Positions 54,219-62,849 of a stretch of 64,000 nucleotides of DNA are shown here, piece after piece; position 1 is the stretch's first letter, and each line of letters begins with the position of its first letter. The position numbers were made by a program, and so were the translations under genes. This DNA comes from Arthrobacter sp. ISL-72 (GTDB taxonomy: Bacteria > Actinomycetota > Actinomycetes > Actinomycetales > Micrococcaceae). The stretch is taken from positions 454,265 to 518,264 of the forward strand of contig NZ_JAGGPP010000008.1 of the NCBI RefSeq assembly GCF_018613755.1, in the 5' to 3' direction. Under the pieces are notes generated by a model. The model was not told the DNA's origin. It ran no database searches and worked only from the letters and a program-made list of their open reading frames with translations.

Positions 54219-54450
54219 CCGGAGCCTAACGGGCAAAATCGGGCGGGTGACGGGGCGCATCGGCCCCGGCACCATCGGCGAAGTCATGCTGCCGTACCTG
54301 GGCGGCATCATGGCCTTCCACGCCCACCCCTTCGACAAGGCCAGTGTGATTCCGGTGGGCGAGGAAGTGCTGGTCATCTATTTTGAGCCACCGCAGACGG
54401 TCTACGTTGAAGAACTGCCGGAAATTCTGAGGCACGACGGCCATCGGTAA
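54202..54450 (+). CDS. small NfeD C-terminal-domain-like protein (flotillin partner)
   Basis: An 82-residue protein made of a single small beta-barrel-like region (GKIGRVTGRIGPGTIGEVML ... VIPVGEEVLVIYFEP), similar to the OB-fold C-terminal domain of NfeD, which often accompanies SPFH proteins. It lacks the membrane helices of full NfeD. ATG at 54202 overlaps the flotillin end by 17 bp. The assignment is by domain pattern and context; confidence moderate. Confidence 0.75.
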   Translation: MRRDVDRSLTGKIGRVTGRIGPGTIGEVMLPYLGGIMAFHAHPFDKASVIPVGEEVLVIYFEPPQTVYVEELPEILRHDGHR

Positions 54451-54484
54451 GTCACGCTGCACCGCCCGGAGCGTCTCGCCGGGA

Positions 54485-54664
54485 TCAGAACCGCCAGACT
54501 GAGTACGGAACGCTGGGCAGGTTGCCTGCCATCCACGGCCGGTCGGATTCCTCCCGCGGAAGGAACCCGCGGCCGTCGCGCACGACGACCACCACCGTCC
54601 CGATCACTCCCCACAGGGCAACGACGGCTAGAAGAATCAGGACCACCACGATTGACCCGGACAT
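54485..54664 (-). CDS. 59-residue single-pass membrane protein
   Basis: MSGSIVVVLILLAVVALWGV begins a single hydrophobic helix, followed by a polar tail (RDGRGFLPREESDRPWMAGN and more). The ATG at 54664 is preceded by AGAGGTG seven bases upstream. It is convergent with the NfeD-like gene. Function unknown. Confidence 0.7.
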   Translation of the reverse strand: MSGSIVVVLILLAVVALWGVIGTVVVVVRDGRGFLPREESDRPWMAGNLPSVPYSVWRF

Positions 54665-54840
54665 CTCTGGAACACCTCTGATACCAATCTTACGGCGGTT
54701 TGTTCCTGCCGCTGTTGCTCTCACGCCAAGGAGCCCGGCTGCCTACTGATCCGGGCCGTCCCGCTACAAGCGCGAAGGTATGGACGGGCTGGCGCCCCGG
54801 GCGTATCCTGATTTTCCATTGCCACTGGGGGGTGATCTGG

Positions 54841-55854
54841 ATGGGCAGCACTTTGCGTGGTCGTTGCCGCAGTGTCCTGCGCCCATTCATGCTCGCCGCC
54901 CTCCTCACCTTCGCCTGGCTCGTTTGGGCCGCAGGCTCCGCGAGCGCTGCCTCCAACGACTCCGGCTCGCCGGGCACGCCGGGCACGCCGGGCACGCCGG
55001 GCACGCCGGGGCAGGCTAGCGTTTCCGTACTTCAGGAAACCTCCACCACCCTTCAGGCAATTCAGGATCTTTCCGTTCCGGTCGCCGCTGTGCCGTCTCC
55101 GGTCTCCAGCACAGCGGCGGTCGCCGTCGCCCCCGTTGTGACTGTGCTCGGCGACGGCGTGAAGGTTGTTACGACGCCGGTGGTCCGGTCCGACTCGGCG
55201 CCAGGCAACACACTGCCGGATGCGCTGCCCGCGGAAGCGGTGACTGACGGAGTCACCGGTGCGGTGGGAGGCACCGGTGACGCTGTGGTTCCGGTGGTGG
55301 ATCCACTCGCTCCCGGGTTGCCCGACGTCGAGGTTCCCACAGTCCCGGTTCCAACGCTGCCCGTTCCCACAGTTCCGCTACAACTGCCCGACACTGTCGT
55401 CCCGGGGCGTTTACCTGGCCGCGAATTGTCGCCGTCGGCCTTTGATGCCTTACCCGTGGCACACGCCAGCGGGGGCATCGATAGATTGGTCGGGGCGGGC
55501 ACGCAAACCACCCAGCGCCCCACGGGCGCCTCACAGCAGGTGCGTTCAATTTCGCCCATGGAGTTCCTGGCGAATACGCACAGATTCCACGCGCTGGCTG
55601 CCACCATCACCCACGTTGCTTCCGCCGCGCCCACGCCCGGAAGTGCGCCGTGGACCGGCGACGCACTTCGGTTTGCCGCTGTCCCCAACCACTCCGGGTC
55701 CGCGTCCGGTGGCGCAGGCAGCGCCGGCGCAGACGCCGCCGACGTCGGCGGTTCATGGAACGCGCAGCACGATGCCCGGAGCGCCCTCGCAACGGACGCG
55801 GCTGAGACTGTGGCCGCAGGCCCGTCATTTGATCCGGGGTCTTCCCCCGACTGA
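54841..55854 (+). CDS. secreted protein with C-terminal FDPGSSPD motif (paralogue B)
   Basis: A 337-residue exported protein: signal peptide (about 1-36, hydrophobic AALLTFAWLVWAAGSAS, cleavage near SASAAS), a GTPGTPGTP run, a Val/Pro/Ala-rich body (VPVPTLPVPTVPLQLP), a Gly/Ser-rich C-terminal stretch and the end SFDPGSSPD, identical in the last nine residues to the protein at 36225. The leader TGGGGGGTGATCTGG before its ATG matches the paralogue. No enzyme motif. It is followed 87 bp later by a small RIGxWPD repeat gene. Function unknown; a structural or regulatory envelope role is inferred. Confidence 0.85.
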   Translation: MGSTLRGRCRSVLRPFMLAALLTFAWLVWAAGSASAASNDSGSPGTPGTPGTPGTPGQASVSVLQETSTTLQAIQDLSVPVAAVPSPVSSTAAVAVAPVVTVLGDGVKVVTTPVVRSDSAPGNTLPDALPAEAVTDGVTGAVGGTGDAVVPVVDPLAPGLPDVEVPTVPVPTLPVPTVPLQLPDTVVPGRLPGRELSPSAFDALPVAHASGGIDRLVGAGTQTTQRPTGASQQVRSISPMEFLANTHRFHALAATITHVASAAPTPGSAPWTGDALRFAAVPNHSGSASGGAGSAGADAADVGGSWNAQHDARSALATDAAETVAAGPSFDPGSSPD

Positions 55855-55941
55855 GCAGGTCACCTCTGTCCTCTTTTAGGCAGAGCAAGGCCTTTCGACG
55901 CCATCGGCGTACGGAATCACAACTCAGTCAGGAGAAAAGTC

Positions 55942-56127
55942 ATGTCCTTCAACACCCAGCTCTTTAGTACCGCCCCGACGTCCCGCTCAGCATCTGCCCG
56001 TGCCCGCATCGGCAACTGGCCCGACCCCATGCAGAACCGCATCGGCAACTGGCCCGACCCCATGAACGCCCGCATCGGCTGGTGGCCCGACGCCGTGGGC
56101 CGGGCGGGTTCGGCGGCCGGCCGCTGA
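55942..56127 (+). CDS. 61-residue protein with three RIGxWPD repeats
   Basis: Starts MSFNTQLFSTAPTSRSASAR and then has three 11-residue units beginning at residues 22, 33 and 44: RIGNWPDPMQN, RIGNWPDPMNA, RIGWWPDAVGR, then a short Gly/Ala tail. The first two units share 27 identical bases. ATG at 55942 with AGGAG upstream. No signal peptide or Cys; no family recognised. It is 87 bp downstream of the FDPGSSPD protein gene, mirroring the order at 36-38 kb. It might be a peptide precursor or a small structural partner. Confidence 0.8.
   Translation: MSFNTQLFSTAPTSRSASARARIGNWPDPMQNRIGNWPDPMNARIGWWPDAVGRAGSAAGR
56005..56103 (+). repeat. 33-bp tandem repeat encoding RIGxWPDxx units
   Basis: Three in-frame 33-bp units (56005-56037, 56038-56070, 56071-56103). 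The first 27 bases of units 1 and 2 are identical; unit 3 diverges (NW to WW, P to A). Confidence 0.9.
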
Positions 56128-56145
56128 CCGGGAGACGTCCGGGCC

Positions 56146-56180
56146 CTGTCCCGCGCTTGCCTGGGGGTAGCGCGGGGCAG
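56146..56180 (+). terminator. hairpin downstream of the RIGxWPD gene
   Basis: CTGTCCCGCGCT and AGCGCGGGGCAG pair over 12 bp (one G-U) around an 11-base loop, beginning 19 bp after the small gene. No T-run. It may end that transcript. Confidence 0.5.
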
Positions 56181-56306
56181 CGTCCGGCGCAACGCGCAAT
56201 CGGAAGTTCCGGCGTCGAACCGGGAAGGTGCGGCGTTAACCCAAGCTTCTCTTCCCGGTAAGGCCGCCTCCCCCTCGGCGCAACACGCTCCGCGCACCGT
56301 GGAGGG

Positions 56307-57479
56307 GTGAGGATCGCAATTGTCGCTGAATCATTTCTGCCGCTGATGAACGGGGTTACGCACTCCATCCTTCGGGTGCTGGAGCATCTGCAGGACCGGG
56401 GCGATGAGGTCTTGGTGGTTGCCCCGTCGACCCAGGACACAGAGGTCCTGGATGAGGTGAACGGCGCGTTTGTGCACCGGCTTCCGTCGGTGCCGCTGGC
56501 GGGCTACACGAACGTGCGGGTGGCGTTAGGCGGTGTGAACCGGGTCAAGCGAATCCTTGCCGATTTCGCGCCCGACGTTGTCCACCTCGCGTCCCCGTTC
56601 GTCCTCGGCTGGCGGGCGGTGCAGGCGGCACATCAATTGGGAATCCCCACCGTTGCCATTTACCAGACCGAGGTCCCCGGTTACGCGGCGCGCTACGGGG
56701 TGCCGTTCATGGAGAACTGGGCCTGGAACCGGGTGGAGAACATCCATCTGATGGCTTCCCGGACGCTGGTGCCGTCCACTTTCGCGCTGAACCAGTTGCG
56801 CGGCCGCGGAGTACTGCGGGTGGACATGTGGCGGCGCGGTGTGGATACCGCGCGGTTTGCGCCGGGAAAGCGCGACGACGCGTGGCGGGCGTGTGTGGCC
56901 CCCGGCGGCGAGCGCATCATCGGTTACGTCGGCAGGCTGGCCGTTGAAAAACAGGTGGAGGACCTGGCCGTGCTGGCTGACGTGCCGGGTTCGCGGCTGG
57001 TGATCGTCGGCGACGGACCGCAGCGGGAAGCGCTGCAGGAGGCCCTCCCGAACGCCGTCTTCACGGGCTTTCTGGGCGGTGAGCAGCTGGCCACGGCGGT
57101 GGCCTCCTTCGACCTATTCGTGCATCCGGGAGAATTCGAGACGTTCTGCCAGACCATCCAGGAGGCCATGGCATCGGGTGTGCCAGTGGTGGCCACGGGG
57201 CGCGGCGGCCCGCTGGACCTCGTGGAGAATTCCCGCACCGGCTGGCTGTACAAACCTGGCGATCTGGCCGGGCTCCGTGCCCACGTGATGGACCTGATGG
57301 GCGACGACGCCAAGCGCCGCGCGTTCGCGGCGGCAGCGCACGCGTCGGTCCAGGGGCGGACGTGGCCGGCGCTCAGCGCGGAGCTGGTGAGGCATTACCG
57401 GGAAGTCATGGCCGGCGAACCGGTGGTTGAGCCGGGCGGGACCGGACAAGGAGCAACCGCACGAGGAGCAACGCTGTGA
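56307..57479 (+). CDS. GT4-family glycosyltransferase (alpha-mannosyltransferase-like)
   Basis: A 390-residue GT-B glycosyltransferase: MRIAIVAESFLPLMNGVTHSI donor/acceptor domain, VVHLASPFVLGWRAVQAAHQL, the sugar-nucleotide-binding VGRLAVEKQVEDLA, and the EX7E-type HPGEFETFCQTIQEAMASGVP. It closely resembles the actinobacterial MgtA/PimB-like mannosyltransferases. The GTG at 56307 follows GGAGG closely. Its stop overlaps the GTG of the UDP-glucose dehydrogenase gene, so product and UDP-glucuronate supply are coupled. Acceptor is inferred, not shown. Confidence 0.92.
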   Translation: MRIAIVAESFLPLMNGVTHSILRVLEHLQDRGDEVLVVAPSTQDTEVLDEVNGAFVHRLPSVPLAGYTNVRVALGGVNRVKRILADFAPDVVHLASPFVLGWRAVQAAHQLGIPTVAIYQTEVPGYAARYGVPFMENWAWNRVENIHLMASRTLVPSTFALNQLRGRGVLRVDMWRRGVDTARFAPGKRDDAWRACVAPGGERIIGYVGRLAVEKQVEDLAVLADVPGSRLVIVGDGPQREALQEALPNAVFTGFLGGEQLATAVASFDLFVHPGEFETFCQTIQEAMASGVPVVATGRGGPLDLVENSRTGWLYKPGDLAGLRAHVMDLMGDDAKRRAFAAAAHASVQGRTWPALSAELVRHYREVMAGEPVVEPGGTGQGATARGATL

Positions 57480-58855
57480 AAATTTCAGTGATCGGCTGCG
57501 GGTACCTGGGTGCCGTGCACGCCGCAACCTTGGCGTCGATGGGCCACACCGTGGTGGGGATCGACGTCGACGCCGCCAAAGTGGAGCAGCTGGCCGGCGG
57601 CTTCGCCCCGTTCTTTGAGCCTGGCCTGGACGAGCTCCTGCAGGACGGCCGGGCCACCGGCCGCCTGACGTTCTCCACGGATTTCGCCGACGCGGCCGGC
57701 GCCCGGGTGCATTTCCTCTGCGTGGGCACGCCGCAGTCTAAAACGTCCGACGGCGCCGACCTCAGCTACCTGCTGGCGGCCACCGACAGTCTCCTTCCCC
57801 ACCTGGACCGGGGCGCCGCCGTCGTGGGTAAATCAACGGTTCCCGTGGGAACCGTCGCGATGCTGGAAGGCATCCTCTCGGGACGTCCTGAGGTGCTTCT
57901 CGCCTGGAACCCGGAGTTCCTGCGGCAGGGCACCGCGGTGAAGGATTCCCTGGTACCGGACCGCCTGGTCTACGGCGTGCCGGGTGGAAAGACTGCCGCG
58001 TTTGACCGTCCCGAAGGATCCGGCCGCGGCGTGACGGCGGTCCTCGATGCCGTCTACGAGCCGCTGCTGCGAGCCGGGGTCCCGCGGCTGGTATGCAACT
58101 TCGCCACCGCGGAACTGATCAAATCGGCGTCGAACGCGTACCTGGCCACGAAAGTCAGCTTCATCAACGCGATGGCCGAGCTGTGCGACGCGTCCGGCGC
58201 GGATGTCACCGAACTCAGCGAAGCGATGGGCCTGGATCCCCGCATCGGCAGCCGGTACCTGCACGCCGGGCTGGGATTCGGCGGCGGCTGCCTGCCCAAG
58301 GACATCCGCAGCTTCCGGACGCAGGCCGCAACACTCGGTGTCGGTTCCGTGGACGAGTGGATGGGCGTGGTGGATGGGATCAACCTGGGCCAGCGGTCGC
58401 GGACCGTGGAGATTGCCCGGGAGCTGTGCGGCGGATACCTGAGCGGACGGACGGTGACTGTGCTGGGGGCTGCCTTCAAGCCGGACACGGACGACATCCG
58501 GGACTCCCCCGCCCTGGACGTCGCCTTGCAGCTGGCAGCGGCCGGCGCCCACGTGACCGTGACGGATCCGAAGGCGGTCAACAACGCTTGGATGCGGTAC
58601 CCGCAGCTGCGGTTTGAAACGCATACGGACCGGGCACTCGAGGGCGCCGAGCTCCTGCTCCTGCTGACCGAATGGGACGAATACTGCGCGCTCTCGCCCG
58701 CCGTTGTCGGAGACCAGGTCCGACGGCGGACGGTGCTGGATGCACGCAACGTGCTGGACGCTGCACTCTGGCAGGCGGAAGGCTGGACGGTACGCGGCCT
58801 GGGGACGGGCTCTGGTGTTGGCGCTGTTTCTGTCCGGGCGGAAGCCATCCCCTAG
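57476..58855 (+). CDS. ugd: UDP-glucose/GDP-mannose dehydrogenase family (UDP-glucose 6-dehydrogenase)
   Basis: A 459-residue NAD-dependent dehydrogenase of the Ugd family: Rossmann VIGCGYLGAVHAATLASMGH, VGKSTVPVGT, catalytic Cys in GLGFGGGCLPKDIRS, and TVTVLGAAFKPDTDDIRDSP. It should make UDP-glucuronic acid. The GTG at 57476 overlaps the glycosyltransferase stop (GTGA). UDP-GlcA is the donor for glucuronosyl-diacylglycerol, which MgtA-type enzymes mannosylate; that pathway link is inferred. GDP-mannose as substrate is an alternative for the family. Confidence 0.93.
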   Translation: MKISVIGCGYLGAVHAATLASMGHTVVGIDVDAAKVEQLAGGFAPFFEPGLDELLQDGRATGRLTFSTDFADAAGARVHFLCVGTPQSKTSDGADLSYLLAATDSLLPHLDRGAAVVGKSTVPVGTVAMLEGILSGRPEVLLAWNPEFLRQGTAVKDSLVPDRLVYGVPGGKTAAFDRPEGSGRGVTAVLDAVYEPLLRAGVPRLVCNFATAELIKSASNAYLATKVSFINAMAELCDASGADVTELSEAMGLDPRIGSRYLHAGLGFGGGCLPKDIRSFRTQAATLGVGSVDEWMGVVDGINLGQRSRTVEIARELCGGYLSGRTVTVLGAAFKPDTDDIRDSPALDVALQLAAAGAHVTVTDPKAVNNAWMRYPQLRFETHTDRALEGAELLLLLTEWDEYCALSPAVVGDQVRRRTVLDARNVLDAALWQAEGWTVRGLGTGSGVGAVSVRAEAIP

Positions 58856-59197
58856 CCCGCACTGGAGATTGCCCGGGTTCGGCGCCCCCGTCTTAAAGAA
58901 TTTTTGCCGGAGCTCTGGCACCAAGTTATAAGCATGCTTATTATATTGGCAAAGGCAAGCAGCACCCGAGGCATTGACGTCAGGGATTGACGATCGATGC
59001 CTGCGGATGGGCGCCGGGAGAATATATGCGGCACGTCGCAGTCAGACTTTTGTTGGCCTCCGCAGTGGGCGGCTTGGTTTTTCTGAGGCGTGGGCCCGCG
59101 GGGCTGGCTGGCGGGCCGTCCAGGCACGCGGGCTGGCGAAGTTAATTGAAAACGGACCCCGTCCAGCGGGGCGATTAGATGATGGGGGCGAGTCCCG
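58856..59197. other. intergenic region with an AT-rich palindrome
   Basis: The 342-bp gap holds no convincing gene; frames on both strands lack ribosome sites and conserved motifs. It contains the AT-rich palindrome at 58928-58941 and TTGACG near 58974, so it likely carries the promoter of the small membrane protein. Confidence 0.6.
58928..58941. repeat. 14-bp perfect palindrome ATAAGCATGCTTAT
   Basis: Part of an AT-rich segment (TTATAAGCATGCTTATTATA), conspicuous in this GC-rich region and about 70 bp after ugd. It could be an operator or a partition/protein-binding site. No cognate regulator is adjacent. Confidence 0.55.
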
Positions 59198-59467
59198 GTG
59201 GAACAGGCGACGATCGTCAGTTACGGCTTCGGCTACATAGCGGCGATGTTCGCTGCATTCCTGGTATTGCTGCCTGTATTGCTCCCGTGCCTCCTGCTCC
59301 TGCTGCTGGGCGGCGCACTGCAGCTGCTGTTTTCCGGGCTGCGTCTTATTGCCCTGGGCATCTACCGGTACGCTGTCCGGCTGCTGCACAGCATTGCCGA
59401 GGCGCTCAGGTCGTGGATGGATAAGAGTCACGGGAGCCGCGGCGGTCGCCGTCTTCCAATGCACTGA
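59198..59467 (+). CDS. small hydrophobic membrane protein of unknown function
   Basis: An 89-residue protein with one or two long hydrophobic helices (about 10-40) and a basic tail (SHGSRGGRRLP). It starts at a GTG (59198) with a GGGGG-rich stretch upstream, which could serve as ribosome site. No family recognised. It lies 60 bp before the cysteine hydrolase gene. Confidence 0.6.
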   Translation: MEQATIVSYGFGYIAAMFAAFLVLLPVLLPCLLLLLLGGALQLLFSGLRLIALGIYRYAVRLLHSIAEALRSWMDKSHGSRGGRRLPMH

Positions 59468-59527
59468 TCCCCCGGGCGCGGGCGGGTCGGCGCCCTGAGG
59501 GATTGGCCTATTGCGAGAGGATCGATC

Positions 59528-60082
59528 GTGATCACGGTTGTTGTTATCGACATGCAGAACGCCTACTTTGAGGACCCGGCACTGGGTCGACGTCGGGATG
59601 AACTCGTCGAGGCGTGCAACGAACTCATCGGTGCCGCCCGCAGCAGGGGCGTAAACGTCCTGCTCGTGAAAACAGAGCACGAGAGGGACAAATCGACCTG
59701 GACGCTGAACATGCTTGAGGACGACCAGGGGTTTATCTTTCGGGGCTCGGAGCAGGCGGACTTTGTTCCCGGGCTCATAACCGCCGATTTGCCCCAGCTG
59801 GTCAAAACCCGGGATAGCGCCTTTCTGGGAACCGACATCCTGTGGCGGCTTCGCAACTGGGAGTCGGACACCGTCGTCCTCGCCGGAGTGTCCACGCACA
59901 ACTGTGTCGCCCAAACAGGGGCAGACGCGTTCGGCCACAACATCAGGGTTGTTTATGCCGCCGACGCCACCGGATCGGAAGATGGCGAATCGGCCGAGGC
60001 GCTGTTGTCCATCCTGTCCCGGGAGTACCGGCAGGCAGCGCTGAGCCATCCCGAGATCGAAAAGCTCCTCGACGAACGCTAA
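59528..60082 (+). CDS. isochorismatase-like cysteine hydrolase
   Basis: A 184-residue member of the isochorismatase-like superfamily with the Asp-Lys-Cys triad: Asp8 in VVVIDMQNAYF, Lys in QLVKTRDSAFLGT and Cys in GVSTHNCVAQTGADAF. Family members hydrolyse nicotinamide, N-carbamoyl compounds or isochorismate; the substrate here is not known. It starts at GTG 59528, after AGAGGATCGATC. Confidence 0.9.
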   Translation: MITVVVIDMQNAYFEDPALGRRRDELVEACNELIGAARSRGVNVLLVKTEHERDKSTWTLNMLEDDQGFIFRGSEQADFVPGLITADLPQLVKTRDSAFLGTDILWRLRNWESDTVVLAGVSTHNCVAQTGADAFGHNIRVVYAADATGSEDGESAEALLSILSREYRQAALSHPEIEKLLDER

Positions 60083-60198
60083 CAAGGAACGGGATTCCCC
60101 GTGTGACAAGCGGTCCTGATCTTTGCGCTCTATGATGTGCGGAGGGGAGGACATTCTATGGAATTTTCGCGGTCTCATAATGAATTTGCGGTGCTCTG

Positions 60199-62349
60199 AT
60201 GGCGGCGCTCGATGGTAGCCAGGAACCGTACCCGGTATCCGGCGACGATTCCACGGCCATCATTGATTCACTGCCTGATGCCCTTTTGGTGCTTTCCGAA
60301 AACGGCACCGTCATGCTCATGAACCGGGCCGCCGAACGGATGTTCGGTTATCAGCGCGGGGAGCTTGTAGGGCAGGACCATCGGATCATACTCGCCGGGG
60401 GATACCGGATGGGAGTCCGGCGCCTGTTCAGAGCCCTCCTCCGCGACGGCCCGGAGTACGGCTACAGCTCGCCGTTCGACGCCTTCGGGCTGAGGAAGGA
60501 CGGTACCGAGTTCAAGGGCGAGGTGGCATGCGCGCTCCTGGACACCGCCGCCGGCCTATGCATGTCGGTGTCGGTACGTGCCACGCAGCATCGGGAGACG
60601 CCCGACGATGGGCTTCGCGAAGCGATGTCGCTGCTCAGTGCAACCCTCGAGTCCACGGCTGACGGGATCCTCGTCGTCGATACCGACGGTCAGATTGCCG
60701 GTGTAAACGAGCAGTTCGTGTCGATGTGGGGCATTCCGCGCGATCTGCTGGCCACCCACGATGATGATGCGGTGATCGGCTTCGTGCTCGGGCTCCTCGA
60801 AGATCCGCAGGGATTCCTGGACAAGGTCCTGGACCTCTACGCCCACCCGCTCGCCGAGAGCAATGACATCCTCAAATTTATCGACGGCAGGACCTTCGAG
60901 CGGTACTCCCGCCCGCAGAAGGTGGCGGACAAGATGGTGGGCCGCGTTTGGAGTTTCCGCGACGTCACTCCCCGGCTGACCGCGCAGGACCAGGCGAAGC
61001 GCGCCATGGCCGATCTCGCCGAGCAGGCGGCACAGCTGAAGGCGTTGGCCTTCCAGGACCCGCTGACCGGGCTGGCCAACCGCAAGCTGTTCCATGACCA
61101 GCTGGCTGAAGCGCTCCGCAGCGACCGGGCCGTCTCCGTGGACGTCCTGCTGCTGGACCTGGACGACTTCAAGGAGGTCAACGACATCCTCGGCCACCAT
61201 GCGGGCGATGAAATGCTGACCGAAGTAGCGCGCAGACTCCGTTCCTGTGTCCGGCCCGACGATACTGTGGCCCGTTTGGGCGGGGACGAATTTGTGGTGC
61301 TTCTGACGGCATCGCCGGAACCGGACGCAGTTGCGGAGCGGATCGTTGCCTCGCTGAACGTTCCGATGTGGATTGACGGCACCATGCTCCGCCCCAGTCT
61401 CAGCCTTGGCCTGGCTTCAGTGTCACAGGAAACCGTGGAGGGGTCGGAGCTGCTCCGGCAAGCCGACGTTGCCATGTATGCAGCGAAGGCGGCCGGCAAG
61501 AACCGGTACATGCGGTTCGAGCCCGACATGATGACGGCCTTGGTACAGCGCACCGACATGGAGGCCGGCCTGCGGACGGCCGTTGAGAACAGCGAAATCT
61601 TTGTCCACTACCAACCCGTCATCTCGCCCGCGCTAGGCGAGGTGGTCCAGTTTGAAGCCTTGGCCCGCTGGAAACAGGACGGGGAAATGGTACCGCCCGC
61701 ACAATTCATCCCCACTGCGGAGCGCAGCGGCCTCATTTCGTCCGTCGGCATGCAGGTCATGCGGCACAGTTTCACCGAGCTGAAACCGTGGCTGGCCGCC
61801 GATGCCACCCGGTCCGTTGCGGTCAACGTCTCCGGAGTACAGCTGAAGGACTGCAGATTCGCGGATACCGTGCTGCGGCTTGCCGCCAGCTGCAGCACGG
61901 ATCCGCGGCAGCTGGTCCTGGAGGTCACCGAGAGCGTGTTCTTCGACCCCGATGCGCACGTGATCAGCCAGCTAAGTGTGCTCCGTGACGCCGGGGTACG
62001 TGTGGCGCTGGACGACTTCGGCACCGGTTACTCTTCGTTGGGCCGGCTGCAGGAACTACCCGTGGATGCGGTGAAGATCGACCGTTCCTTCGTCTCCATG
62101 GTCCGCACCGGCGCTGAGAAACTGCCGATCCTGAACTCCATGATTAACATGGCGCACAGTCTGGGCCTGACCGTCACAGCAGAAGGAATCGAAACCGGTC
62201 CCCAGGCCAGCTATCTAACCAACCTGAACTGCGACTCGCTGCAGGGCTATCTGTTTTCCCACCCCGAACCTGAGTCCGGATTGGAGCTCGCACTACTGCG
62301 CTCAGCGGACGCCATTGATGAACTGAGAGGCGTCCGACTCGAAGGGTGA
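60199..62349 (+). CDS. PAS-GGDEF-EAL cyclic-di-GMP signalling protein
   Basis: A 716-residue cytoplasmic protein: PAS domain (about 20-120, IIDSLPDALLVLSENGTVMLMN), a second PAS-like domain (about 150-265), GGDEF domain (about 285-440, RLGGDEFVVLL) and EAL domain (about 465-700, VQFEALARWK, VALDDFGTGYSSL and KIDRSF). Both GGDEF and EAL signatures are intact, so it may make and break c-di-GMP. No membrane helices seen. Signal and output are unknown. The start ATG at 60199 is the first in frame. Confidence 0.95.
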   Translation: MAALDGSQEPYPVSGDDSTAIIDSLPDALLVLSENGTVMLMNRAAERMFGYQRGELVGQDHRIILAGGYRMGVRRLFRALLRDGPEYGYSSPFDAFGLRKDGTEFKGEVACALLDTAAGLCMSVSVRATQHRETPDDGLREAMSLLSATLESTADGILVVDTDGQIAGVNEQFVSMWGIPRDLLATHDDDAVIGFVLGLLEDPQGFLDKVLDLYAHPLAESNDILKFIDGRTFERYSRPQKVADKMVGRVWSFRDVTPRLTAQDQAKRAMADLAEQAAQLKALAFQDPLTGLANRKLFHDQLAEALRSDRAVSVDVLLLDLDDFKEVNDILGHHAGDEMLTEVARRLRSCVRPDDTVARLGGDEFVVLLTASPEPDAVAERIVASLNVPMWIDGTMLRPSLSLGLASVSQETVEGSELLRQADVAMYAAKAAGKNRYMRFEPDMMTALVQRTDMEAGLRTAVENSEIFVHYQPVISPALGEVVQFEALARWKQDGEMVPPAQFIPTAERSGLISSVGMQVMRHSFTELKPWLAADATRSVAVNVSGVQLKDCRFADTVLRLAASCSTDPRQLVLEVTESVFFDPDAHVISQLSVLRDAGVRVALDDFGTGYSSLGRLQELPVDAVKIDRSFVSMVRTGAEKLPILNSMINMAHSLGLTVTAEGIETGPQASYLTNLNCDSLQGYLFSHPEPESGLELALLRSADAIDELRGVRLEG

Positions 62350-62364
62350 CCCCTCTGACGCAGA

Positions 62365-62781
62365 CTAACCTCCGGGTCCCCCGACCACATCAATTCCGGT
62401 CTGGTCATAGCAGGCCTGCCGCAGCGCCGCGAGGTAACCCACAGCTTCCGCCGACGGCGGCTTATCGCTGGGATAGAGGATCTGGCCCCACAGAATCCGT
62501 GTGGCGATGCCGGACTGGACCCGGATTTCCGGCGGGGCGGCTGCTGTAGCCTGCTCCAACGGCGTCATGGCTTCCTTGGCTGAAACACGGCCTTCGTTGA
62601 GGACCTTGAAACCCTGTTTCCACACCGTACAAACTTCCTCGACGGTCATGGTGGGAGCCGCCGGCGTCGGCTCTTCACTGGGCCGTGGAGGGGACGCGTC
62701 TGCGGACGCTTCTACGGGTATCGAACACCCGGCCAGACCCAGTACGGCAACAATGCCAAGCACAGCAATTGGCGTCTTCAT
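62365..62781 (-). CDS. small lipoprotein of unknown function
   Basis: A 138-residue lipoprotein: signal peptide with lipobox VLGLAGCSIP, Pro/Ser/Glu-rich linker, then a small domain (TVEEVCTVWKQGFKVLNEG and AALRQACYDQTGIDVV) with two Cys that might form a disulfide. ATG at 62781 preceded by GAGGGGGA. Convergent with the PAS-GGDEF-EAL gene. No family recognised. Confidence 0.85.
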   Translation of the reverse strand: MKTPIAVLGIVAVLGLAGCSIPVEASADASPPRPSEEPTPAAPTMTVEEVCTVWKQGFKVLNEGRVSAKEAMTPLEQATAAAPPEIRVQSGIATRILWGQILYPSDKPPSAEAVGYLAALRQACYDQTGIDVVGGPGG

Positions 62782-62849
62782 GCTTCCCCCTCACAGCGAA
62801 TGTCATCACGCTATGAGGGCCTGGGTGCCACTGGAATGGGGAGCCCGGG

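Noticed and set aside
58974..59240. Possible gene in the gap after ugd
   Set aside because: No ribosome site, no domain, and codon pattern not convincing.
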